This document shows positions 1 through 8,417 of a stretch of 38,146 nucleotides of DNA, piece by piece; position 1 is the stretch's first letter, and each line of letters opens with the position of its first letter. This DNA is from an uncultured Collinsella sp. Lineage in GTDB: Bacteria > Actinomycetota > Coriobacteriia > Coriobacteriales > Coriobacteriaceae. The stretch covers positions 1 to 38,146 of the forward strand of contig URNC01000003.1 in NCBI GenBank assembly GCA_900549065.1. Reading direction: 5' to 3'. Both the position numbers and the translations under genes were made by a program. The notes under the pieces are model-generated. The model was not told where the DNA came from. It worked only from the letters and a program-made list of their open reading frames with translations, and made no database searches.

Positions 1-43
1 TGCAGCGTAGTCTCGTGGGCTCGGAGATGTGTATAAGAGACAG
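1..43. other. Nextera read-2 adapter and index (artificial sequence)
   Basis: Bases 25-43 are the 19-bp Tn5 mosaic end AGATGTGTATAAGAGACAG. Bases 10-24 (GTCTCGTGGGCTCGG) are the Illumina Nextera read-2 adapter arm. Bases 2-9 (GCAGCGTA) sit where the i7 index belongs; from memory they match the index sold as N721. This is library DNA that survived trimming, not part of the genome. Confidence 0.97.
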
Positions 44-1101
44 CCGTCATTGAACTCTTCGGCCTGGACAGCCTGATTCTGATCCTCGGGCACGATGACG
101 CCAATCAGCGTCTCGTCGGCAGACGCACCCTCAAAGCCCTCGATCTGCTCGTCGAAAGCCTCATCCTGTTCGGGCTCGGCCTGAGCGTCGGGAGCAATCG
201 GCTGACCGAACTCGTCCTCGGCGTAGGTAGGCTCTTCATACTCGATGGTGTTGCCGTAGTCGTTTTGCTGCTGGGCCGCGGCATACTCCGCCGCTGCGCG
301 CGCCATTTCCTCGGCACGACGCTTCTGCTCCCCGAAATAGGTATCGAACGGAGCATCGTCGGGAAACTCGTTGTCGCCCTGGAAGGGAGCAACGTTGTCC
401 ATAACGCCGAGCATAGCGGCGACAGAAGATTTGTTGCACACCGCGCCGGACGTATAGGGAAGAATGTGGCGGTTAGAGATAATGTTTGCCGCGTTGGCAA
501 GTGCAACGAGGGAAGCGAGGATCGCGACAATCCACAGCAGAACCTTGAGCGCGCCGGGGAGCGGCAGGATGCGCAGGATGGCAACGGCAGCAGGGGCAAC
601 CGTGGCAACAGGCAACAGCTTGGCGATGAGCGCACGATACGAAGCATAGGGCTCGCGGGCGAGCAGCTCAGCACGGGGAGAGTCGTAGTGTGCGACAACG
701 ACCACCGGGCGGTTACGCGGAGACGCGAGCGGGCCCGAGGCCTTGTGGTAGGCGATGACATTTTGGCTCACGCCCGTCTTGCCCAGGCGCGAAACCACGG
801 GGTGCCCTGTGCGTTCGAGCACGTAAAGAACGGCGCCGACAATGGCCAGCAAGGTGCCGACCAAGCCGATACCGCCACCGATACCCATCAGCAGGGCACC
901 GGCAAACGCAAGAATACCGGTAACGGCAAATGCCAACCTACTGGGCGCCGGGGCATTGAACTCCTGAACCTCGGGATCAAAGCCGTGGTTGCGGAAGATC
1001 TGAGCGATATCCTCGGCCGCCAAGCGCTCTTCTTCGCTGCATGCCGGCGTAATGCCGGTGTTCTGCAGCAGGTGGTTAATATAGTTCTGGGTGTTCGCCA
1101 T
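44..1101 (-). CDS. M28-like membrane metallopeptidase, 3' end missing
   Basis: About 352 residues are visible, reading out of the contig through the adapter. The ATG at 1101 has GGAG five bases upstream. Hydrophobic segments lie near residues 57-95 and 160-210, so it is an integral membrane protein. Residues 133-141 (VVVVAHYDS) match the first zinc-binding block of M28 aminopeptidases (His138, Asp140). A second M28-like block follows at 219-231 (GAVCNKSSVAAML), but the position where the family usually has the zinc-bridging Asp holds Cys222. After residue 245 the chain is acidic and rich in Ala, Glu and Gln, unlike a normal M28 core. Either the peptidase site is altered or this is a non-catalytic relative. 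It is divergent from the WYL genes. The family call is moderately sure, the activity is not, and the C-terminus is unknown because the contig stops. Confidence 0.6.
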
Positions 1102-1299
1102 GTGCGCTCCACATCCATAATCCGACAAATAGGCCCAATGCATGCACATTAGAACCGTATATAGTCGAAAGTATACCCCGAGCGAGCGCAAACGACCGAA
1201 TTCGGGCCATCTTAACGCCCCGAGCGGACAAGGATATAGCCTAATCTCCATATCGGACTAAAATCATGGCAGCAAACCACCTTCTCATGCGAGGACTCT
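1102..1299. other. Divergent intergenic region
   Basis: This spacer separates the leftward M28-like gene from the rightward WYL pair and should hold both promoters. I see AT-rich hexamers (for example around 1150-1165 and 1233-1240) but no pair of boxes good enough to call. Confidence 0.4.
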
Positions 1300-2322
1300 A
1301 TGACGGCAAGCGACACGACCGCGACAATTAAAAAGGGGAATTCGGAGCCCAGTTTCGATAAAACGGCTCAGCGCATCCTCAATCTTTTCTTTGTGCTCAA
1401 CAGCTCCCCCGAACCGCTGACGACCGAGCAGATCGTCTTGGATTCCGACCTGGGATATGGCTCCGGCAACATCGACTCGGATAAGCGCAAGTTTCGGCGC
1501 GATCGTGACAAACTGCTCGAGCGTGGCATCTTAATCAAGGAGGTTCGCCCCGCCGGTGCGCAGGAGACCGAGGAAAGCTCGTGGACAATCGACCGCGAGC
1601 ACACCTTTGCAGCAGGCGGCCTCATCACCGCAGACGACGCCGATATCCTGCTCAACGCCATCGACCAGACACTAGCGGCCGGCTCATCCACTTTTGCCGC
1701 ACCGCTTGCCGATATTCGCTCCAAGATTGCCTATCTCACCGGTAGGACGACGGTGGACGAAGCACCAATCCGCCGCTCTCCCACCGTCGATGCGGTATGG
1801 AGCGCCTTTGCCGAGCGATGCGCGCTGCGATTTTTATATCAGAACGGACGCGGCGAGCAGAAAGAACGTACCGTCTGCGTCTACGGCATGTTCGAACGCG
1901 AGGGCGTGGCGTACTTCTGCGGCCTCGACAATGTCACCGACGGCATCAGGACATTCCGCTGCGACCGTATCGTTCGCGCTTGGCGTCCTTCGAAGGCCTA
2001 CGCCATCCCTGCGGACTTCAATCTCAACGACTATCTGTTCTTTGAATTCGATTTTGCCGACCGACCGCCCGTTGCAGCCACGTTCTCGTTCGCCCCTCAG
2101 ACGCAGATCGATATGATCAACGGCCTCACGCGCGGGCGAGGTGAGCTCGCACACACCGATGCGGGATGGACCTGGACCGTTGACGTGCGTGACCTTGAAG
2201 CCGCCGCCTCATTTTGCATGGCCCACGCCGTGGACGGCATGAGGCCCGTGGCCCCCAAATCGCTCAAGCAGGCGTGGAACCGCCTCATTGAAAGGACGGT
2301 GCACGAGCATGCCCGTGCGTAA
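1300..2322 (+). CDS. WYL-domain transcriptional regulator (PafB/PafC-like, first of pair)
   Basis: A 340-residue protein. The N-terminal 25-110 region looks like a winged helix-turn-helix (QRILNLFFVLNSSPEPLTTE, then RDRDKLLERGIL). A WYL ligand-binding domain follows at about 165-240, recognisable by RFLYQNGRGE, YFCGLD and the terminal TFRCDRI block. The ATG at 1300 has GAGG about seven bases upstream. The next gene, also WYL, starts 14 bases before this one ends, so the two are translated together. Tandem WYL regulators in actinobacteria include PafB and PafC, which form a heterodimer that activates DNA-damage genes independently of LexA. Orthology here is inferred from architecture and pairing only; the pup/proteasome genes that neighbour pafBC in mycobacteria are not in view. 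WYL domains elsewhere bind nucleic acid or nucleotides. Confidence 0.8.
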   Translation: MTASDTTATIKKGNSEPSFDKTAQRILNLFFVLNSSPEPLTTEQIVLDSDLGYGSGNIDSDKRKFRRDRDKLLERGILIKEVRPAGAQETEESSWTIDREHTFAAGGLITADDADILLNAIDQTLAAGSSTFAAPLADIRSKIAYLTGRTTVDEAPIRRSPTVDAVWSAFAERCALRFLYQNGRGEQKERTVCVYGMFEREGVAYFCGLDNVTDGIRTFRCDRIVRAWRPSKAYAIPADFNLNDYLFFEFDFADRPPVAATFSFAPQTQIDMINGLTRGRGELAHTDAGWTWTVDVRDLEAAASFCMAHAVDGMRPVAPKSLKQAWNRLIERTVHEHARA

Positions 2323-3226
2323 ACTCACCAGCGAGCAGAGACTCTCGCGCGCCATCGACATCATGGAGGCCCTCTACGCCGCCGGCGAGAGCGGCATGAC
2401 ACGAGCCGAGATTTGCAGCCGCTTTGACATCACAGGGGTGTCGCTCGACGAGATTCTCGAGATCGTCTCGACGCTCGCGGACCGAGAATCGGGCGCGCGC
2501 ATCATCTGCGAATGCCGCGGCGAGCGTGTGGTCCTCACCGGCGACGCCGGGCGTGTTCTACCGTTGCGCCTGAGTGGCGCCGAGGGCGCTGTGCTCAACC
2601 ACGAACTTGAATCGTTGGGGATCGAGCCACAGACGGCAGCCCGGATTCGGCATGCTCTTCTACCCGAAGAGCTCGGCTATAACCAGCGCGTCTTTGACAC
2701 CGTCAACCACGGGTCGCACTGGCAGCAGCTGAGCTGCGCCATTCAGGACGGCGTTCGCTGCCGCATCTCGTATCGCTCGATGGACGATGCACGGCCACGC
2801 GAGCGTCTGGTCGACCCCTTGCGCATTACGGCAAACGGCGACCAAACATACTTGATTGCCTGGGACATCGCAGCCGATGAGCAGCGCACCTATCGCATGG
2901 ATAAAATCGAGGGACTCACCTTGACGGAAGACTCCGTCGTGTCTCACGCACCGGACGTCGCATCCCTCCACGATTCCCTTGCCCGGACGCAGCGTAGCGC
3001 AAAGCTCTTGATGCCATTCGATATGGCGGAACATCTGGACTGGGCCGGCATCACCCTAATCGAGCGCAGCGGGGCAGACATGGCAATGGTAACCGTGCAT
3101 TACGGCTCCGAGCGTTGGCTACTGAGCCAGGTAATCGCAGCGGGCGGAGCCATCCGCATCTTGGATGACCCCGCCCTGTCAAAGCGTCTGTGCGATATGG
3201 CAAAAACCCTCGTTTGTCCGCTTTAG
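2309..3226 (+). CDS. WYL-domain transcriptional regulator (second of pair)
   Basis: A 305-residue protein if it starts at the ATG at 2309 (MPVRKLTSEQRLSRAID). An in-frame TTG at 2288 would add seven residues. I prefer 2309 because family members usually start directly at the helix-turn-helix. The HTH covers about residues 5-70, and the WYL core at about 145-205 contains CRISYRSMDD, TYLIAWDIA and RTYRMDKIEG. It overlaps the upstream WYL gene by 14 bases. It ends at TAG 3224-3226, which overlaps the TAA of the convergent exonuclease-helicase gene, so there is no room for a dedicated terminator. It probably forms a heteromer with the first WYL protein (inference). The helicase neighbour fits, but does not prove, a DNA-repair link. 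Confidence 0.8.
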   Translation: MPVRKLTSEQRLSRAIDIMEALYAAGESGMTRAEICSRFDITGVSLDEILEIVSTLADRESGARIICECRGERVVLTGDAGRVLPLRLSGAEGAVLNHELESLGIEPQTAARIRHALLPEELGYNQRVFDTVNHGSHWQQLSCAIQDGVRCRISYRSMDDARPRERLVDPLRITANGDQTYLIAWDIAADEQRTYRMDKIEGLTLTEDSVVSHAPDVASLHDSLARTQRSAKLLMPFDMAEHLDWAGITLIERSGADMAMVTVHYGSERWLLSQVIAAGGAIRILDDPALSKRLCDMAKTLVCPL

Positions 3227-6117
3227 CGCCGCCGCTCGTGGCGTGCACGCCACAGTTGCAGATAGTGCCCGATCTGCGCCGATTCGATGCGCTGGTAGGA
3301 ACTCGTGGGCAGCGACGTTAAGAACTTCTTTCCGTAGCCCTTCGTCACCAGGCGCGGGTCGGCCAGAATCAGCACGCCGCAATCGGTCGACGAGCGGATA
3401 AGGCGGCCGGCCGCCTGCTTGACCTCGAGCACCGCCTCGGGCAGCGAATAGCGCGCCCAAGCGCGGTCTTCGCGCAAGTTGCGCTCGCACGAGAGCGGGT
3501 CCGTGGGGCTCGAGAACGGCAGCTTGGGAATGATGACGCAGCGCAGCGTCTCGCCGCTGGCGTCGAATCCCTCCCAGAAGGCCTTAAGCGCAAAAAGCGA
3601 CGAGGTCGGCTCGTTGATAAACCGGTCGCGCAGGCGACGAGGAGATGAGTTGCGCTGCTGGCAGTTGAGTTCCAGACCCGCACGGGCCATCTTGGGCTCA
3701 ACGCGGGTGTACAGGTCTTCCATGTCGCGCCGATTGGTGAACAGCGTGAGCACCGATCCGCCCATGGCAAGATGGGCGTCGACCAGCACGCGCTCGAGCG
3801 CCGTAAGATAGCTCTCACGATCGCGCGGATCGGGTATATCGCCCGCAACGACTACAGCCATGTTCGAATCAAAGTCGTAGCTCGAGTCCAAGTGCAGCGA
3901 TGAGGATGTTGAAGCACCGATGCGATCGAGGCCGACCGCGTGGTTAAAGTGTTCAAAGCTTTTGGACACCGTCATGGTCGCCGAGGCAAAGATAGCCGTG
4001 TGAACCTCGGGCAGCCACTCGGTTGCCAAGGCCTCGCCAATGTCGATGCGCTCTGCGGTCATTGACTCTCCGCCGGCACGCAACCTGCGATTGACCTGCA
4101 GCGAATACACGTAGTGTTCATCGGTGCCGTCGATGATGAGTTTGAGGTTCTCGGCCAGCTCGTGCAGGCGGCGCGAGATATCGCCCAAGTCGACAACAAC
4201 CTCGGGCTTGTCGGCGGCGACGGCTTGCACCAGCGCGTCGACGCACTTGTCAGCTTGTTCCAATGCATCGATGGCAGCGTAGGCCGACTGTAAGAAATCA
4301 TGCCAGTCGTCAGATTCGCGCAGCTCGGGGCCAATCCATAGATTGGCATTGTCATAACCCCCACGGGCACGGCGGCCGAGCTCGCGAACGCCATCGAACA
4401 CGTCGGCGATTGCCATGCTCGCGCGCGCAACCGTCGACGTCGCCTTGGCAGTAAGGCCCAGATAGAGCGTAGAGCCCTCAGAGGTTGCCAAATCACGGGA
4501 GACCTGGCTTAGCGCACCGGTGCTCGAGCCACCCAGGCGCTCAAACAGAACGCGTGATTCGTCCGCCGACACCACGCGCGCCCACTGACGGCGCGCCTCG
4601 CGCTCGATAGAATGAGCCTCGTCGATTACCCAATGACGAATCGGAGGCAAAATCCTGCCCTCGGCCGCAACATTGCGGAACAGCAGGGAATGGTTGGTAA
4701 CCACCACGTCGGCATGCGCCGCACGACGGCGAGCGCCGTGGACCAAGCATTTTTCAGGGAAAAACGGGCAGAGGCGACGAGCACACTCGCGCGAGGCCGT
4801 CGTAAAGTCGGGGCGGTTGACGCTGCGCCACCGAATGCCGAGCGAGTCGAGGTCGCCATCGGCTGATTGGCAGACGTACGCCATAATGACCGCGACCGCC
4901 GTGAGCGTGTCCGCCGGATCGCGCTTGGTGGTAATCTCGACCTGGCCGCGGCTCATGCGCTCAAGCTTGCGCAGGCACGGATAGTGGTCATACCCCTTGA
5001 GAGCGCAAAATGACAGGCCACCGTCCAGTTGCTCGGCAAGTTTTGGCAGCTCATGGTACATGAGCTGGTCGGCAAGATTGTTCGATTTGGTCGCAATACC
5101 AACCGTGATGTTGTTACGGCGCGCTGCCTCGGCAAAAGGTACCAGATAGGCCATCGATTTGCCGACGCCCGTGCCCGCCTCAATTACACGATGAGTGCCC
5201 GTGACCAGCGCATCGCGGACCTCGAGCGCCATCGCGATCTGCTCATCACGCGGCTCGTAGGTGGGATACATGCGATTGACCAGGCCACCTGGCGCATAGT
5301 CTGCCTCAATCTCCTCACGACTCGGCATCTTGAGGACCGGCAGTTCGTCGGCGTCCACCCGATCGTCGGCGCGATCGGCCTTGAGAACGTCAGCACGAGC
5401 GGCGCTGAGAGAGAAGATAGAACCAGGGTTCTGCCCCGCCAAGAATGAGAAGATTGGACGATAGGACCAAGGCACGTCCGGATGCATGTCGGCTAGGCGC
5501 GCCATGAGGCCCTGGGGCAAGTCGGTGAGTGCCACGAGCAACACGCGCCATACGCCACACAGGGCGTCGACGTCGGCATTGGCACGGTGTGATACCGAGT
5601 CACAGCCAAACAGATCGGCCATAAAAGACAGCTTGTGCGAGGCCAGGCGCGGAAGCGCGATGCGCGACAGCGCCAGCGAATCGATCCAAATATCGCTCAC
5701 GCTGACGCCGCCTTTGACCGACTCGATAAACGAGCGGTCGAACGTGGCGTTATGTGCGATTACCGGGCAACCACCGACAAAATCGGCGAGAGCGGCTACG
5801 GCCTCAACGGCCGACGGGGCATCTGCCACATCAGCATTTGTAATGCTCGTGAGCTCGGTAATCTCGGCGGGAATCAGCTGTTTGGGATGCACGAAGGTAT
5901 CGAAGCGGTCGACGATCTCGCGGCCCGAAAGACGGGCCGCCGATATCTCGATAAGCTCGTTGTCCTGCACCGAAAGACCCGTGGTCTCGGTATCGAGGAC
6001 GATAACATCTTCCTCGATGAGACCAAACGATTGGGTTTTGGCGCGCTCGGCAAGCGTGGCATAGGAATCGATGACAAACTGCGGCGTTCCCGACGAAACA
6101 GCGTCCTCGATTAGCAT
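3223..6117 (-). CDS. dinG: DnaQ-type exonuclease fused to a DinG/XPD-type helicase with Fe-S cysteines
   Basis: A 964-residue protein. Residues 38-195 are a DEDDh 3'-5' exonuclease: LDTETTGLS (Asp42, Glu44), HNATFDRS (Asp127) and HRANADVD (His177, Asp182). From about 285 on it is a superfamily 2 helicase: Walker A GTGVGKS (315-321), DEAH (499-502) and motif VI QAAGRLIR near the C-terminus. Between Walker A and DEAH lie Cys381, Cys445, Cys450 and Cys457, spaced like the 4Fe-4S ligands of E. coli DinG and XPD. Firmicute DinG proteins share the exonuclease fusion but, as far as I recall, lack the cluster cysteines, so this version seems to combine both. Likely role: unwinding or resection of DNA or R-loops in repair. 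The start ATG at 6117 overlaps the ddl stop in ATGCTAA, so it is translationally coupled to ddl. The stop overlaps that of the convergent WYL gene. Confidence 0.88.
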   Translation of the reverse strand: MLIEDAVSSGTPQFVIDSYATLAERAKTQSFGLIEEDVIVLDTETTGLSVQDNELIEISAARLSGREIVDRFDTFVHPKQLIPAEITELTSITNADVADAPSAVEAVAALADFVGGCPVIAHNATFDRSFIESVKGGVSVSDIWIDSLALSRIALPRLASHKLSFMADLFGCDSVSHRANADVDALCGVWRVLLVALTDLPQGLMARLADMHPDVPWSYRPIFSFLAGQNPGSIFSLSAARADVLKADRADDRVDADELPVLKMPSREEIEADYAPGGLVNRMYPTYEPRDEQIAMALEVRDALVTGTHRVIEAGTGVGKSMAYLVPFAEAARRNNITVGIATKSNNLADQLMYHELPKLAEQLDGGLSFCALKGYDHYPCLRKLERMSRGQVEITTKRDPADTLTAVAVIMAYVCQSADGDLDSLGIRWRSVNRPDFTTASRECARRLCPFFPEKCLVHGARRRAAHADVVVTNHSLLFRNVAAEGRILPPIRHWVIDEAHSIEREARRQWARVVSADESRVLFERLGGSSTGALSQVSRDLATSEGSTLYLGLTAKATSTVARASMAIADVFDGVRELGRRARGGYDNANLWIGPELRESDDWHDFLQSAYAAIDALEQADKCVDALVQAVAADKPEVVVDLGDISRRLHELAENLKLIIDGTDEHYVYSLQVNRRLRAGGESMTAERIDIGEALATEWLPEVHTAIFASATMTVSKSFEHFNHAVGLDRIGASTSSSLHLDSSYDFDSNMAVVVAGDIPDPRDRESYLTALERVLVDAHLAMGGSVLTLFTNRRDMEDLYTRVEPKMARAGLELNCQQRNSSPRRLRDRFINEPTSSLFALKAFWEGFDASGETLRCVIIPKLPFSSPTDPLSCERNLREDRAWARYSLPEAVLEVKQAAGRLIRSSTDCGVLILADPRLVTKGYGKKFLTSLPTSSYQRIESAQIGHYLQLWRARHERRR

Positions 6118-7076
6118 GCAACGCCCGCTCGACGAAGTCCCATACGAATCAGACTGTCACAGACCTGCGGGAACGTCATGTCGTCGGTGTGGCGGATCTC
6201 ATCCGGATACAGCGACGTATCGGTCATGCCGGGAATGGTATTGGTCTCGAGGATAACGGGGCCATCCTCGCTCACGATAAAGTCGCTGCGCGAGATACCC
6301 AGGCAGCCGAGTGCCTTATGGGCAGCACAGGCGAGCTCCTGGGCACGAGCGTAGTTCTCGGGCGAAATCTGTGCCGGAATGCGATGGATGTCCGTAGGGT
6401 CGACATACTTTACGTCCAGATCGTAGAACTCGCAGTCCTCGGGCTTACGGATCTCAACGATCGGCAGAGCGCGCACGTCATCTTCGCCGTATACGCCGAC
6501 GGTGATCTCGGTACCCTCGATGCACTTCTCGACCAGCACTTTGTCGCCGTACTCAAACGCCTTGGCGATTGCCGCGGGCAGCTCGGAGGGCTCATGGACC
6601 AGGGAAATGCCATAGCTGGAACCGTTGACGGCCGGCTTCACAAAGCAGCGCTCGCCACAAACCTCGACGATATGATCGATATCGACTTCATCGCCCACCT
6701 CGAGCGCAAGGCCGGGGGCAACAGGAATGCCCGCCTTGGCGTACAGGAGCTTAGAGACCTCCTTGTCGGCACCGCAGGCGCTGGCAAGCACGCCCGAGGC
6801 CGTGTAGGGGATACCCAGGGTCTCCATGGCGCCCTGCATGGCGCCATCCTCGCCGCCGGCACCGTGCATGGCGATAAACGCCACGTCAAAGCCGCCGGTC
6901 GCCATGGTTACCATAAAATCATCGGCAGCCGTGTCGAGCAGCTCCACCGAAGTGTAGCCGGCCTCCTTCAAGGCAACCACGACGTTCTTTCCCGAATTGA
7001 GCGAGATCTCGCGCTCAGCGGAATGACCGCCCGCCAAGACCGCTACGTGCATGTTCTCTAGGCTTTTACCCGGCAT
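6111..7076 (-). CDS. ddl: D-alanine--D-alanine ligase
   Basis: A 321-residue ATP-grasp enzyme that joins two D-alanines for the peptidoglycan stem peptide in the cytoplasm. The N-terminal block VAVLAGGHSAEREISLNSG (about residues 12-30) is the family signature. The ATP-grasp lid and metal-binding region show FVKPAVNGSSYGIS, and LETNTIPGMTDTSLYP near the C-terminus carries the Glu and Asn metal ligands. The ATG at 7076 has AGGAGG seven bases upstream. It is the first gene of a leftward operon with the exonuclease-helicase gene (7-base overlap). A weak promoter is visible in the shared spacer with rlmN. Length is normal (about 300-370 in the family). Confidence 0.95.
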   Translation of the reverse strand: MPGKSLENMHVAVLAGGHSAEREISLNSGKNVVVALKEAGYTSVELLDTAADDFMVTMATGGFDVAFIAMHGAGGEDGAMQGAMETLGIPYTASGVLASACGADKEVSKLLYAKAGIPVAPGLALEVGDEVDIDHIVEVCGERCFVKPAVNGSSYGISLVHEPSELPAAIAKAFEYGDKVLVEKCIEGTEITVGVYGEDDVRALPIVEIRKPEDCEFYDLDVKYVDPTDIHRIPAQISPENYARAQELACAAHKALGCLGISRSDFIVSEDGPVILETNTIPGMTDTSLYPDEIRHTDDMTFPQVCDSLIRMGLRRAGVAC

Positions 7077-7116
7077 GGGCAGACTCCTCCTCTATAATTT
7101 CTGCAGCTGATACCAT

Positions 7117-7145
7117 ATTGTAGCGATACCCTCTACGTTTCCCCA
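7117..7145 (-). promoter_or_regulatory. Possible ddl promoter
   Basis: On the minus strand TACAAT (7122-7117) lies 18 bases downstream of a weak -35-like TTGGGG, between the divergent ddl and rlmN genes. The -10 is good and the -35 poor. Confidence 0.35.
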
Positions 7146-7161
7146 AAATCGAAAGGCTTCC

Positions 7162-8214
7162 ATGAATCCCAGGACTAAATCTCAGGACATTCGCGACTTG
7201 AGCCAAAACGATATTCGCGACCTTGTGGCCGAACTTGGCCAGCCCGCCTTCCGCGCGAAGCAGCTCATCGAATGGGTCTTCGAGAAGAACGTTTGTTCGT
7301 TTGACGATATGACCAACCTTCCCAAGGCTTTCCGCGAGCAGCTTAAAGAGGCTTTTGCCTTCGACACGCCGGCTGAACTAACCAAGCAGGTTTCCAAAGA
7401 TGGCTCTCGCAAGTATCTGCTCGAGTACCACGACGGCATTTCCGTCGAGATCGTCGGTATGCCCCGTCGTAACAAGCTTTCCGTCTGCGTTTCCACCCAG
7501 GCAGGCTGCGGCATGGGCTGCGCCTTTTGCGCTACCGGTCTCAATGGCCTCAAGCGCTCTCTGACCGCTCAAGAGATCGTCGACCAGGTGCTTCATGTAT
7601 CCAACGACTTTGGCGAGCGTGCCACGAGCGTTGTCTTCATGGGCCAGGGCGAGCCGTTTGCCAACTACGATGAGGTTCTCAAGGCACTGCGAATCCTCAA
7701 CGACCCCGATGGCATTGGTATCGGTGCTCGTCACCTCACCGTCTCTACCAGCGGCGTTATTCCCGGTATTCGCAAATTTGCCGATATCCCCGAGCAGTTC
7801 ACGCTTGCCGTTTCCCTGCATTCCGCCATCCAGTCGACACGCAATAAGCTTATGCCCGGTGTTAAGAAGTACACGCTACTTCGCCTTCACGAGGCGCTTC
7901 AACTCTACACCGAGAAGACTGGCCGCCGCCCGACCTATGAGTATGCCATGATCGAAGGCGTCAACGATACGAATCCCGAGATGCAGGCGCTCTGCGACTT
8001 CTGCGAGGGAACGTTGTGCCACGTTAACCTGATTCAGCTTAACGACATCGAGGGCAGCCCGCTCAAGCCGTCGCCGATTCATAAGGTTGAGGATCTTCAG
8101 CGTCGTCTTGAGTCCCGTGGCATCGAGACCACGATTCGTAACTCCCGTGGTAACGATATTGACGCCGCTTGCGGACAGCTGAAGCAGCGCTTCAAAGTTC
8201 AGAAGAACGCATAG
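7162..8214 (+). CDS. rlmN: 23S rRNA (adenine-2503-C2)-methyltransferase RlmN
   Basis: A 350-residue radical SAM enzyme that methylates C2 of A2503 in 23S rRNA and A37 of some tRNAs, tuning decoding and the peptide exit tunnel. The cluster-binding CGMGCAFC motif (CxxxCxxC) is at about residues 115-122, preceded by the family block SVCVSTQAGC. GEPFANYDEV and LAVSLHSA are also typical. The methyl-carrier cysteine is expected in the C-terminal part (NSRGNDIDAACGQL). The ATG at 7162 has GAAAGG six bases upstream. It is a single gene ended by a strong hairpin at 8252-8288. Nothing suggests the C8-methylating relative Cfr, which gives antibiotic resistance. Confidence 0.95.
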   Translation: MNPRTKSQDIRDLSQNDIRDLVAELGQPAFRAKQLIEWVFEKNVCSFDDMTNLPKAFREQLKEAFAFDTPAELTKQVSKDGSRKYLLEYHDGISVEIVGMPRRNKLSVCVSTQAGCGMGCAFCATGLNGLKRSLTAQEIVDQVLHVSNDFGERATSVVFMGQGEPFANYDEVLKALRILNDPDGIGIGARHLTVSTSGVIPGIRKFADIPEQFTLAVSLHSAIQSTRNKLMPGVKKYTLLRLHEALQLYTEKTGRRPTYEYAMIEGVNDTNPEMQALCDFCEGTLCHVNLIQLNDIEGSPLKPSPIHKVEDLQRRLESRGIETTIRNSRGNDIDAACGQLKQRFKVQKNA

Positions 8215-8232
8215 GGGAGTCGCATCCCAAAA

Positions 8233-8248
8233 CGTTTCATGTGAAACA
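8233..8248. promoter_or_regulatory. Degenerate parS-like site
   Basis: CGTTTCATGTGAAACA differs from the perfect parS sites in this window (TGTTTCACGTGAAACA) at two of 16 positions. It lies directly downstream of rlmN, about 2.2 kb from the parS cluster. Binding by ParB is possible but unproven. Confidence 0.45.
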
Positions 8249-8251
8249 TTG

Positions 8252-8296
8252 AACGACCCCGGTTACAGAATATGCAACCGGGGTCGTTTCATTTAT
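8252..8296 (+). terminator. rlmN terminator
   Basis: A 13-bp perfect stem, AACGACCCCGGTT (8252-8264) with its complement at 8276-8288, and an 11-base loop, followed by a T-rich run. It ends rlmN. Confidence 0.9.
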
Positions 8297-8349
8297 TGAC
8301 CTTAATTTTGAATCAGCTGCTACCTGTCCGATTTTTTACGGCCAAAATA

Positions 8350-8385
8350 AGGGGTCCTTGTCTCATGAATCAGACAAGGACCCCT
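8350..8385 (-). terminator. Terminator of the parA-parB-unknown operon
   Basis: A 14-bp perfect stem, AGGGGTCCTTGTCT (8350-8363) with its complement at 8372-8385 and an 8-base loop. On the minus strand it is followed by TATTTTGG. Its position just past the small gene at 8414 suits the end of the leftward operon. The symmetric stem could also act on rightward transcripts. Confidence 0.75.
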
Positions 8386-8405
8386 CAAAATATGCTGAGT
8401 AATTG

Positions 8406-8417
8406 TTAGGTACCTAA
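8406..8417. promoter_or_regulatory. 12-bp palindrome TTAGGTACCTAA, copy 1
   Basis: A perfect palindrome overlapping the stop codon of the gene at 8414. The same 12-mer recurs at 11910-11921, and split half-sites occur at 30300-30326. This hints at a regulator or a sequence-specific binding protein. Function unknown. Confidence 0.4.

Noticed and set aside
265..1152. 295-residue plus-strand frame over the M28-like gene
   Set aside because: The minus frame has a ribosome site, membrane segments and M28 blocks; the plus frame is a low-complexity Arg/Gly/Asn shadow.
7500..7525. Possible cfr-type resistance methyltransferase
   Set aside because: Sequence blocks, length and isolated position fit housekeeping rlmN.
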